Shown piece by piece: positions 48,125 through 59,211 of a DNA stretch of 64,000 nt. The translations under genes were made by a program, and so were the position numbers. The DNA comes from Ulota crispa (Eukaryota; Streptophyta; Bryopsida; Orthotrichales; Orthotrichaceae): the NCBI GenBank assembly GCA_963920765.1, contig OY987252.1:870501-934500 (forward strand), in the 5' to 3' direction. Within the stretch, counting starts at the first letter, position 1. Each line of letters opens with the position of its first letter. The notes beneath the pieces were generated by a model. That model was not told the origin of the DNA and made no database searches. It was given only the letters and a program-made list of their open reading frames with translations.

Positions 48125-49560
48125 GTAAAGAGAAAAAGGACTTTAATAGACGTTGAGGTGAAATTTGGAATGTATGTTTAGGTAATAGTATGAGAAGGTA
48201 ATAGATAGAAAAACAGTGTTGTTCACTATAGGTTTATTGTTCACTATGTATTTGTGTACCCGAAACACTATTCCTACACTTAAATTCAAAGAAGAACTGA
48301 ATCATTTAGTAGAGGTACAGAGATGATTGTGCAACTATGTTTAGTACTTTGCCTAGAACCCTTTGATATGATTTTGCTATTGCATTGACTCAATTATAAT
48401 GTAAATGGTATCTAGGTGAACAATTTTACCATGATGAAGCAATAAATTGTGCAAAAACATGTAGGATTCAATGATTGCTGCGCAGAAATCCATTGGGAAT
48501 CAACCACGTCCAGAAAAACGGCAGAAGGTATTGTCAAACTCAAAAGAGGATCCAGTACTTACTGACAAAGAGGCAAGTCTTGCATTTGATTTTGTAGCAA
48601 CTACCGTAGGGTGGACAATTAGGAATTCAAGACGCAATTTGAAGCATGTGATGTAAAAGAGCAACAGAAAAGCAAACAAGGTTAGTTTCAAAACCATTGC
48701 AGGTAAGTATTGTTTTGTAACAATTTTAGTTAATTTTTTGACAATAAAGCCTTACGCATTGTTTTGGACATGAGGTTGATGTGTAATGCTGTTTCTTATG
48801 TGTTCTCAAAGTAGATTACCGTTCCAATCACATAGAATGCCTAGTTTCTAGAAGTAAAATGTTACAATAGAAGTCATGTAGTTATAATACTTGTGTATGT
48901 AACACAAGCAATGCATTCCTATCATGCTCAATGTAGCTCAAATTACAAATTAGTCATATTTTCTAGAGAAATTGTGGAAACCAAACAATACGCATTGGAT
49001 GTATTTTCATCCTTTGACAATATGTTTGGTGTTCCTAAAAAAGGGCAAGAAAGGGCAAATCATCCACGAGTTAATGAGGCTTGCCTTATTGGTTTTGGTT
49101 GTATTACTAGCTGTAGTGAGGTGAAAATATTATGCTTAAGTTCATTTACATGCATTGAAAGTGAATAACTTACGGTACACATGTCAATGCCTAGATATTA
49201 ATATATCAAAAGTGTATTGCAATTAATTTGGAGGTAGCTAGTTTGATGTGTCATGTGAATTGACACGTTCTCGCTTTTGACAAGGACAAAGAATCAGATT
49301 TGACAATTTGATTCTATGGGGAGATTTGAAATCTAGGAAGTTGGTAGGTTTTGGATCAGTTGTTACATCAGATGTAGACAAGGAAACTTTAGTATGTTTT
49401 GCAAATCCTCAAAAGAAGTTGTGTCGGTTGCAGTTGTTGAGAGTCATAGATCTAGCATGGGTGCTTCCATATGCTAAAGTAGATGATTTAGGAAATGTGA
49501 AATGTCAAATTTTTGGGGAGGCTATCAGTTAGAATAGCATCATTTGGTGGCCAGTGTCAA

Positions 49561-52500
49561 CAAAGATATGAAACTTTGATCTTTTGTGTAGTTATCTTTG
49601 GGTTACAAATGTTTTGTTTTATGTATTTCCATGTTTACATATAGTTTTAAAGCTAAAACAATGTATCCTTAGATAGGGAAACTCAGTGACAATGCTTGAA
49701 CATGTTCATGAACTAAAATTGCTTTTGATTGAGCATATGGATTGTGGTGATTGCAAAACTAAAATTTGATAACAAAGACAAGAACAGTGCATGTCATGTT
49801 ATAGAGCTTGACACCTAGTCCTTGACTAGTGTTTGTTAAACTCAATTATTAGTTTGTAGAGTGTGTTAATCTAGAGGTTTGTATGGCATGCAGTAGTAAG
49901 TGTAGTCTTGGCCATATATTCATATTCAACTTTTCAGCAATTAAAAAGCCTTAATATGAATAGTGGAGGAGAATTTGCAAGGTTACAGCGTATATTATTG
50001 TAGCAAAGAGGTAATCATAAATTTGATAGCGTTTCCTTTTGAGTTCAAACATGAAGCAAGTTAATCATGATTTGGTGTTCAAATTTGGAGGAAGTGGCAA
50101 TGGCATCAATTGAAGCAAAGGTAGCATTATGGTGTATGTAATGAGATACTATTTGGTGAGTCATGGAGGAACGGTTTTCAGTAGGCCTGTTAGTCCATAA
50201 TATGAATGAAGGATTTTTGGTAATGATATAATTTTTTCTTATTTATAGAGTGAACATTTTGTGTTCTAATGTGAGGAATAAGATAGTGTAGGAAATATGT
50301 CATGTATGTTGGACCAAAGACATATATGGTTAGGTATCACATGTTGAGAGGAAGATAGGTAGATTATACTTTGCAATCCTCAATGAATGTGGTGAAAGAC
50401 AAGCCCACATTGTCTATGAGTGGTTAGGAAAATTATCAATGGCGTGGACTAACTGTACAAAAAAAGTTTGTAACAAGCATTCATTTTCAATCGTATGACA
50501 TATACTCTGTTAGGTTTTAAAGAGGTTATTATGGCCAAAAGTATTTTGGCGAGTTTTAAATTGCGGACATGCAAGGGACACATCAATGCTAAAGTCGGTG
50601 AGTTCTTTTACCAAAGTTTGTGGTATGTAATTTGAATTGGCATGGGTGGTATGCGGTGAGGTGGTTCAATTGTTTGGGAGGCAAGGGGAAGGCGTGCATG
50701 ACTTAGGGAATGTTGTAAGGGTGTGAGTTGCCAGGGTTTGGTGTCTCTATTTCTTGATGAGATGGGGTGTCAAATCAAGTACTAAGAAGAGGATTGGTGT
50801 GATGAACTGGTTTATTATTGTGTAGTAGTGTGGGTGTCATGGAAGTGTTGATATAATATGATTATTATGTGAGCTGAGCTTTTGGAATGGTTGATATTGA
50901 GATTACTATGATCAATTTGGTTTAGTGGAGGAATTATTCTATTTAGTTCAAAAATGAGTGAATGCAATTCACAATGTACAATAATTATTTTGTATTTGCA
51001 AAATTATTTTGGTATTACTATGTACTAAAATGAGATTGAACTTGTCATTTCAATTTCTCATATGTTTGGAAATATTTTAACAAGGTGATAAGTGTTTTTA
51101 ATTTCTTCATAGTTTGGAAATATGAAATTGCAAGTTATTATGGGCAGGGGCTTTGACAAGACTGTAACGTGTTTTTGCATTATCAATAGTAGTAAAGCAA
51201 GGTAAGTTTTACTTAATTAATAGCATGTTTTGAATATTTTGCACCAGGTGAAAGTGAACATCAATCTTATACTGTGCACTGTACAATGACAGTCACCAAA
51301 ATTTTGAATTGAAGATGTACTAGATGTAGGAAATTCCTAAGTATGTTTATGATAGATTTTGAAAGTTTAAGGGGTTAGCATGTACATAAGATGCAATTTG
51401 TAGAACTTGTAATGTCAATGCCGTGGTATATGTATTGTGTTCTTTAGGAATGAGCATAAGTATGAGATATAGAGAGCTTGAACAAATATAATTTCCCGTC
51501 ATGGATTTGTTTGCAATTTTCAAATTTGTATGTTTTGAGTAATTTATATGATGTGAGTGGTGATGTGCTTGTTGTACATAGAGGATGAAGATTACTTTCA
51601 GTTTGGAGGTCATACGTATTCCATCAACGACTGCACCAAAAGAATAAAGTGAAGCACACATGGCTGTTGAAATAGTGTACTTCATATGTGCTTTAGCATT
51701 AGGGAGGTGGAGGTGAAAAGTTATTTGAATTATTAAAGTCTTAAGGCTCCACGCAAGAAGTATTCAGCATTGTGAGGTTTGTAATGTCAGTCAAGTCATG
51801 TGCAATTCATGTAAATATACAAATTTTGTTTCACTATATTGTCTTGGGATATCTATGTGCCTCATCTATTTTTAGCAATGTTTTAATTCTTTGCATGAAA
51901 GCAGGATTGGCCTCAGTTGACAAGAATGGGGAGCTTGGTAGTAATTGTTTTTGTAAAGGTTATGCATGTATCTGCAGCTAAAATAGAGCTCGGGTAAAAA
52001 CGTCCACAACTGCAAACATTTTTTTATAGCATCAGTGTCACTTCAATTGCAAAACTAGAGAATGTAAGCAGTGCACAAGTAGGCTAGGATGTGCTGAACG
52101 GCTATGCCGTTCAAATGTATGGAAAATTTTAAAGCTTTTTGGCAATTCAACGTTGTTGTGAATCTTAGGTATCATAAATACAAAATGAAACTTACAGTGC
52201 ATAGTGACTGCTGTTTTTTGGTATTTTTGTAATTTATATATCATATTATGTGAGTCAGATTTATGCTACAGAAGAAGATAGAATGTTAAACATGTGCCCT
52301 TCTTTCACATTTCAGACAAGGGTGCCACAAAAATAAGTATAATATGTGTTCAATATAATACGTTATATTGTTTAGTAACATTAAAATTTGTAATGTCCAA
52401 TTGCAACAACGTTCCATAACAGAGACATTCATCTTCATGAATATAGAAAACATGTTTTGAACACAAAAAACACTCATGGAACAAATGTAAAGAAAATCCT

Positions 52501-52900
52501 AAAACATGTGTCTTCATGCACAAGTCATGTGGCAATTCAATGCATGGAAGAAGAGTGACGACACGTGTCACAAGATCCACTTTAATCTGAATCAACTAAC
52601 TAAGTAGCCACGTCACGTTTGACATGGCATTGTATGTCTGCAATGCCATGAAATGCCACATCAGTAATGAAATGGAGAGGCCATGTCCCTGACAACATGA
52701 GATGGATTCTTGAAATGAAAACACGTGGTGACTAATGTGGCGGTTTTTCTTAGGTTTCGCAATTGTAGGAAAGGGCATTTCAAGGCCAATGAGCAAAAGA
52801 AAACGTGTTCAGCGGATGATTTTTAGAATGTGGAACTGAACAAAACCTACTTGGCACTTTTTTGTTCAGGATTTACGTTAGAGAAAACACAAACTATGTG
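49561..52900. other. Right noncoding arm of copy B with subterminal repeats
   Basis: The arm is T/G-rich on the + strand and has no conserved coding block. At 52560-52750 short motifs cluster: GACACGTGTCAC, CCACGTCACGT, GACATGGCAT, AATGCCATGAAATGCCACAT, GGCCATGTC and ACACGTGGTGAC. They match the kind and place of motifs in copy A. Open stretches at 51347-51981 and 52038-52796 have no match in copy A. Confidence 0.6.
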
Positions 52901-52940
52901 CTGAGAACATGTCATTTCAAACATAGTATACTACTGCTAT

Positions 52941-52970
52941 GTAGCAGTCATATTGGACGCTATTTTTTAC
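52941..52970. repeat. 30-bp direct repeat, right copy, flanking CACTA copy B
   Basis: GTAGCAGTCATATTGGACG followed by TTTTTTAC pairs with 35397-35426 in direct orientation. Confidence 0.6.
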
Positions 52971-55900
52971 CTAAGTATGGGCGTTAACTCCTCTTGTTTT
53001 GTCCCCACCATTGTTCCTGACAAACCGGAAACCAAAACTAAAATTGCTCTAAATATGCTAGCCAACGTTCATAGCAATACCACACTTGCAACAAAATAAT
53101 CTAGAGATAGAATGAGGGAGATAAGGAAGATGAACTCATCTTCCTTTCTTTCACACTCATGGTCCTGATCTTTGATTAGACCTTTCGACCATTGTAGTAA
53201 TCATGATTATTAATAACGGGGCTAATGTTTGTTAATCTTCCGCTAATGATTGTTGGGTACCAGGCGGTTCTTATATCGATTTCAATTTTTCTTCCTAATC
53301 GAGTCCCTGTAACGGCTAGTTCATATATTTAGGGTATCAATTTCCGGTTTGGAGGGAAACTATAATTTCCTTCTTAACTGTTTTAACTATATAAAGAATT
53401 GCAATTTTCCCTAATCCATGTTTTTGCTAAACCCTTCACTCTTACCATGTAAAAGCAAAAAATTTGTTCAAAGATGAATTACATATCCTTATTTATTGTT
53501 ATAAACCCTACAATTTAGTTTCCAGGTTTTTATAGTAAGCACAATGAATAGACAATTTCCTTGAGCCAAAAAATCTCAATTCAAAAGTGTGCAATCTATA
53601 CCTTTCAAATTTGATGCATGAGAAGAACATTTCATGCTTGATTGTGGAAATCATAGCTGCATTCAAGGCTCCAATTTGTCATCATCATGCGATGAATGTT
53701 GGCATTGTGAAGAAAGACCTCGCAGCAACTTGCAAGAAGAATGTTGGGACAGAAGCCATGGAATGTCATCAAGAGAGGACACATGGAACAAACAAGTTGT
53801 TATGACTACGTTATCTCCATGCTTATCCTACAAAGAGGTCTCTCCATCTCCAGATGCTCAAACCCTCCTCTTGCATCTATTGAAATGAAAAAGAATGAGG
53901 TTTCACTTTGATTCCCTCTCGGGGGTTTCTAGAGTAAATCAAAGTCTCTAAATCCAAGTGTGAATTCAAAAATTCCAAATTCATGTCTTGATGGAAAGTT
54001 TCAAAACTCTTGTATTTATTGGTATTTCATCTTGGCACCTTGGCTACATAAACAAGGTGTCAAAATTATGAAGTCCAATGTGGGGTTAAATGTTTTGCCC
54101 TCTTTGGTTCATTACACAAATGTTGACGTGGAACTAAGATGGAAAGCTCAACAATTTTTACAAACAAATGTATATATGTAATAATTGTTCATTGATATTC
54201 CCATCTATAGTCTTAAACTAAAACAAGGTCTCTGAATCCAAATGTGACTTTCAAAAACTCCCTAATTCAATTTCTTAATGGTAAATATATAAACCCTCAA
54301 ATTTCTCTGGCCAGTGGAAATCAGAGCTTTCCCCACCCTGGCCCCACATCAATGCATGTGCAGTTAAATTGAGCTATTTTGCCTAGTCAGCTAACTAGCC
54401 AGCCACCATGGTGAGGGCTGGGTTCTAGCTGTCCAGCACAAAAAGCAAGCGCGCCATTGCGCCTCTAGGGAATGAAAAGGAACATCATGATAGATTAACA
54501 TACCTTACAAAATACCCCCACTCCTAACCATTTCTAGACATTTGCAATTTTGCATTCACCCACGCACACCTGATGACCAAACCTAGTTGAATCATTCCTA
54601 ACTCTACCGCAAACCACAATCTAGCACCCCACGGCCTACCCGCACATGCTTTTGAAAATCTTTTATAAGTTATTAAACAACCCTAGGATTCCAGCACTCG
54701 TGTTCCTGCAAGCAATCTCTGTTGTTATTGTTGTAGCACAAGCAACAATGGTTTCCGCCCCCACCTCCATCACTACCCAATTATCTCAAGCCTCACTTCC
54801 TCTGCCATACACACTTTTTGCTTCTCTTTGTCAGGTACATCAAACTTGCATCCCGGACTTATGTAATTGTTTCAATCTACAAACCATGTTGTCAAAAGAA
54901 TGAAGCAGTGAAGTTTACGTACTCTGCTTAGCTTGCACTATTATCCTAGGAAAAAAAACTCATCCTCATATCAATCTTGCCAACTCCAACTCTCTTCCCA
55001 AAAAGAAGAACTTTATGCTCAAACCTTAATCCATTCTATCTTCAATTGCGTTGATCATGATTGTTACCCAAAGACTCTTGTTGGAGTGGACAAGGCCAGG
55101 CACGTTGATGTGATGGCAAAGGTTGCTGCTCAAGCTCACTTTGCAAAGGCTGATAGTCTCTATAACCCTAATTGTGGAGCTATATTGCACTCTTCCAGTT
55201 ACTATTGGCCCTGCCTCATTCAAACACTTGAAGTAGGTGCATTGTGCAATTGTTTATGTGTTCAAGAACTAAGATCTAATTATATACATGCCCTTTGATT
55301 TTGATGGTTACTTGCTCCTTGCAAATTAGGGTTTGGAAAAAATTGATGGATGTTTAAAAGCCAAGTCTTGATTTGCAATAATTACTTGATAGATATTGGG
55401 TGAAGAAGGACGTTCAATAACAATGCTAGAGCTGCAAAATGGTACCAAGGACTTATAAAAGAAATTTGAATCATTCATCAACATAACCTCGGATGCTCCT
55501 CTTATCCAAGTGTTTGCTTATTTTCTGGCAAATCTTCTAGGGGAGGATTGGGGGTTGTTGATAAGTACCTTCATTTTGGAGATGAGTACTAGAAGCTATT
55601 CCTTTAGACTGCAATCCTTAAGGATGTTTTACATCCCAAGCAAAATAGGCAAAAGGAAAATGTTTAGGGGTGATTGACTAAGCATATGGAGAGCATGGAC
55701 ATCACCATTTTTGAGCCTCCATTACGTTTAGAGCACAACATATGTCAGACATACCAAATTTACACATTGCTTAGTTACTACAAGACATAGAAATCAATTT
55801 GTATAGAGTCTTCATGTGGATACAAACCAAAAGAGTTCCTCTACACTGGTGGCACTAGAAGCAAGATTTGTGATGCATAACCTTGTCACCCGTGAGCTAC

Positions 55901-56489
55901 TCCACTAAGTACAGTTGTTGCATGCCTTGCACTTCTTTTCCATCCAGGCACATTGTTTTCCAACCTATGTCACTTGCTAGAACTTAATTTTGAAGCCCTC
56001 ACAATGGCAGGCTACCTAGTGCAGTGTAAACTACCTTATATCCATATAGAATGGAAGGGCAGAAGCCAAAGCAATGACCAACACTACGGAGGCAATAGGC
56101 AAGGGCAATGGAGATGATGTGCTCCTCTCATGGAGCAGGCTTAGAAGAGAGGGTAAGAGAATGATGGAAGGATAGAAGATGAAGCTTTGTTACCGGCATC
56201 TTTTTATTGAACTTTAGTGAAATAGATACACTCCCCCCACTTCATGGAGTTCATGCATTTTTGTAAATTGCATGCTAACAAAAGTTAATCTGTAAAGGAC
56301 ATTGCTGTACAAGAAGTAAGAAAAGTGATAAAGAAAATGCAATGCACAAAAGTGGTAGCAAACTCTTAGCCATATCACAAGCATCTTCCGCACATTTGCC
56401 CTACAAGATCATAGTTTGAACAAGGTTGGCCCGCGCAAGTTAGAGTTGAGATTTTTGTTCAGCTTTTTTCTTGTCCATTTCTAACTGCC
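52971..56489. other. Unrecognised sequence with an old internal duplication
   Basis: A block at about 53937-54000 (GTCTCTAAATCCAAGTGTGA, then CTTGATGG) recurs diverged at about 54223-54288 (GTCTCTGAATCCAAATGTGA, then CTTAATGG). Stop-free stretches at 53587-53805, 54646-54903 (a Leu/Val-rich start like a signal or membrane segment) and 54933-55298 have no motif I recognise. A CAGGTACAT site after 54830 could be a splice donor, but there is no support for a gene. Confidence 0.35.
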
Positions 56490-56506
56490 ATTGCTCTATT
56501 GGCCAC

Positions 56507-57211
56507 TCAAAGTTTGCCTTCTTGGTCTCCTTTTGCACTTAGATGTATTTTCCCATCATCTACAAATACCCCTTGATAGAATGAGCCCCTACCTTCCGCC
56601 GCTTCGCTCTGGATTCTGGCATGCAAGTTGGAGTTGGGGGGCTTGTTTTGACCAGCTGTATGGGCGTTCACACCCTTGTGGGTGCCTGATTGGGTGCGTG
56701 GTGTTGGAGTGCTGCCAGAAGCCCAAACAGCATTACCATCCTTGCAAGCTGATTTGCCGCCTTCCCCATCCTTGCCAGCGTTGTTGTCCTCTTCAGCTTC
56801 ATTGCCCTTACCAACCTCATTGCCCTCGCTAGTTTCATTATCCTTGTTGCCATCACCGTGTACTCTTGGCAAATCGACGTCTTTGTCTAGTAGATAGGCA
56901 TCGTCATTGGCCATAATAGTGCTAGCGGCATTCATGTCATCAACACCGCACTCAGTAGGCTGAGTGATAGGGACTATACTTGGCGTGCGCATATGTGCTT
57001 GCAAGCCGTTAATGCATCCAACCTCCATAGTTGCCTCAGGGTTCACATTGTCTCGTGCACCAAAAAGGTTGCGCATGCAGACATAGCAAGGGCATTTCTG
57101 CTTGAGCACTACTTTGATAGACAAGCAACATGCATGACGATTTGCATTGCTCACTCCAAATCCCGTCGTACACTCTAGCTTATATGCCTCCTTGAACCTC
57201 TAGATGAAATG
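56507..57211 (-). pseudogene. Unidentified acidic protein remnant, possibly Myb/SANT-like
   Basis: From about 57211 the - strand frame reads RFKEAYKLECTTGFGVSNAN, KVVLKQKCPCYVCMRNLFGA and RDNVNPEA, then a long Asp/Gly/Asn/Glu tract (GNKDNETSEGNEVGKGNEAE near 56830), then GSFYQGVFVDDGKIHL. A stop follows at about 56507, but the frame stays protein-like beyond it (ANRAMAVRNGQEKS). The LFG-R-N-NP block reminds me of Myb/SANT-like proteins carried by some transposons; this is a weak resemblance. No ATG start was found in the open part. Confidence 0.35.
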
Positions 57212-57440
57212 AAGAATCCTTAGCACATGAAAAAAAAAATTTAGTAACTTTAACTAAAGGCATTTGCAAAAATGGTTGCACAAGTAAGAGGATGAAAACC
57301 AAATACTTGAAGGCAGTGGTATGAAATCTCATTTATGCAGCAGTGATAGAGTTTAGATTTCTAAGAATTTAGTTGCTTCTAGCACAAATAAGTCATATTT
57401 TGCAATTGAAACGTGCCCAAAACAATCAATGTCACAGACA

Positions 57441-57530
57441 TACAATAGAAGCTTGTAGAACTATCTAGAAACTTGTAGAAGCTTGTAGAACTCTCTAGAA
57501 GCTTGTAGAAGCTTATAGAACCTTCTAGAA
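57441..57530. promoter_or_regulatory. 10-bp tandem array with heat-shock-element-like sites
   Basis: Nine units in exact 10-bp register end in TAGAA: GCTTGTAGAA, CTATCTAGAA, ACTTGTAGAA and relatives. At 57518-57530 they form GAAccTTCtaGAA, a perfect three-part heat shock element (nGAAnnTTCnnGAAn). A further GGAAGCTTCT...AGAAGCTTCT pair lies at 57571-57593. The block stands 150-230 bp upstream of a TATA box and gag. Heat control is inference from the motif. Confidence 0.6.
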
Positions 57531-57674
57531 GAATAATCAAAGTTGTTTAGAAAACAACTCATAAATAGGTGGAAGCTTCTCAAGAAGCTTCTTAGATAGA
57601 AGCAGCTTGCAAGAGAAGTTAGAGTATTTTGGAAACTTCTAGTAGAAGTTGCTAGAAGGTTTCATACTTAGAAG

Positions 57675-57682
57675 TATATAAA
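57675..57682 (+). promoter_or_regulatory. TATA box of the Ty3/gypsy remnant
   Basis: TATATAAA lies about 470 bp before the gag ATG and downstream of the 10-bp array. The following 200 bases are T-rich. This would be the U3/R border of a 5' LTR, though I could not find LTR ends or a primer binding site. Confidence 0.5.
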
Positions 57683-58149
57683 GAGGTCAAAATCAAGGAG
57701 TTCCTCAATCTTGACAACGCAACTCTTGGAGCTTATAGCTCATCTTTTTTGTGTTACTCTTGTACTTTTTTGACTTATCAATTCTAGTCTTATTTCTCAT
57801 ACATCTTATCATACACTCTACCTCAGACTTCTTTAGAAACAAGTCTTTTATGTTTTTTGCTTAATACATCTATAACAATTTGTTGAGACTGTTTATTGAA
57901 CAATACCAACATTTAAGTAGTTTTGAAAGAGTATGGACTACCCCTCTTTTCAAAGGAACAAAAGCTTTCTAGAGGTTGCAGATTACCCTCTTTTAATATG
58001 GTATTGTTCTTTGTAAACTTGATATTTTTTAAGAAAGCAGACTACTCCTCAATTGAAAGGCTTAAGTTTTTTAGAGGTTGTGGATTACCCACCTCTAAAC
58101 TATTGTACTTATTGTGCAATTTTTTTACTACTATAGTATAAACGTTACA

Positions 58150-59130
58150 ATGGAGAGTGCTGACCAAAAGATGGAGAATGTTCACGAAGGAATGGAAAAT
58201 AGATTTGCGACAATTGCAGACTTTCAAGAACTTTTGAACAATGTTTGTGCTGAAATCATTTGGTTGGAAAATCTTAGAATGGAAAGACAAACCAATGTCT
58301 TGTCTAAAGACACCAATAATGAGCTGTTGCGCATTCAAAGATAAAACTTACAACTCAAGGAAACAAATGCTTGTAATCAAGCTTCACAAACACATCTTTT
58401 ACTAGCAAAATAACCAAGAATAAATTTGTCTGAGAAGTTTGAAGGAACAAGATCACAATTTTGAGATTTTGTACAGCAAGTCAAGATCTTTCTATGGCTA
58501 CATCCTTCTTTTTACGCCAATGGCTATACTCAAGTGGGATTTATTGGTTCCATTTTATCAAACAGCATGCTTGTTTGGTTTGCTCTTCTCATGGAGAAGA
58601 ATTTGCTACTATTGAATGATTTAGATGCATTTTTAGATGCATTCACAACAACATTTGGAGATAATGACCAAGAGAGTGGCTGAAACAAAGATGCAAAGTA
58701 TACAACAAGGTTCGCGATTAGCTGCCATTTATGCTATTGAATTTCAACAACTTATTTGCGATCTTGATTGGAATGATAAAGCACTTATGAACTAATTTTG
58801 ATTTGGCCTACAAGACGGAGTCAAAGACCTGTTACGTACCATGCCAAAAGTGTTCATTATGGAGGAATTTAGTACTCAAGCAGTTGTTTGCAATAATCAT
58901 TTATTTGAAAGGCCCCAAGAACAAAGATTAGGATGGAGAGGAGCACATCAAAATATGTCAATATTGTCTTCAAGGATCACAGAAGATTGCTCAATAGGAC
59001 CCGAACCAATGCAAAGTGATACAACATGCTTCAAACGATTAACTCAAGAAGAAAAAGATAGACAAAGACAAGAGATTTTATACCTATATTGTAGAATACC
59101 AAGACATAAAGCACAAAATTTGTGAAACAA
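58150..59130 (+). pseudogene. Ty3/gypsy retrotransposon gag remnant
   Basis: From the ATG at 58150 the frame gives MESADQKMENVHEGMENRF (a coiled-coil-like start). After stops come PRINLSEKFEGTRSQF, DFVQQVKIFLWLHPSFYANG, VGFIGSILSNSMLVWFALLM and LDAFLDAFTTTFGDND. A one-base shift near 58670 leads to AETKMQSIQQGSRLAAIYAI, FQQLICDLDWNDKALMN, GVKDLLRTMPKVF and CNNHLFERPQEQR. It ends in a ruined zinc knuckle (LYCRIPRHKAQNL, lacking most Cys). These are the capsid blocks of Ty3/gypsy gag; the style resembles Tcn1/Tf1-like chromoviruses known from mosses and fungi, from memory. Structural protein; dead. Confidence 0.85.
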
Positions 59131-59211
59131 ATCAAATGGATTTAAGGCGCAAAGCACATCCACCAACATTAAAAAATTAGAAAATAAGAGCGTCTAATCA
59201 CTGTAGGAACT

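Larger units (their letters stand above)
43584..49560 (+). pseudogene. tnpA-like second gene of CACTA copy B (multi-exon, decayed)
   Basis: Blocks shared with copy A: exon 1 at 43584-43919 (SITGYEERQNESRKALHDA, LLAA); exon 2 near 44937-45450 (VRSLENTN, GGSYS); exon 3 near 46060-46686; exon 4 at 47400-48124; exon 5 near 48472-48690 (EKRQKVL, NSRR); then 48970-49060 (VETKQYALDV and DNMFG) and 49280-49560. The last block has ILWGDLKSRKLVGFGSVV, LPYAKVDDLGN, a stop, and SIIWWPVS; its Gly-x-Val...A...IxWP layout recalls the DUF8039 domain found near plant En/Spm genes, a weak assignment. Stops occur in exons 1 and 2 and in the last block, and there is a frame change near 47520. A MITE lies in intron 3. 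Confidence 0.7.
35449..52936. mobile_element. CACTA (En/Spm) transposon copy B, about 17.49 kb
   Basis: The left end is CACTAGTAGAATACTACGTC. The right end is worn: read on the - strand it is CAGTAGTATACTATGTTTGAA against CACTAGTAGAAAACTACGTTTGAAA in copy A, and it is followed inward by the same AAACACAAACTATG block. With the right end at 52936 the length is 17,488 bp, within 10 bases of copy A. The gene plan is the same: tnp2 leftward (41.7 to 36.97 kb), tnpA-like gene rightward (43.6 to 49.6 kb). A clean 3-bp target duplication is not visible. Stops and frameshifts in both genes mark it as inactive, though several tnp2 exons are open. Confidence 0.85.

Noticed and set aside
54646-55298. Two open frames with a hydrophobic start, possible secreted protein gene
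   Set aside because: Different frames, no conserved motif, no splice model that joins them convincingly; kept only as part of an unrecognised stretch.
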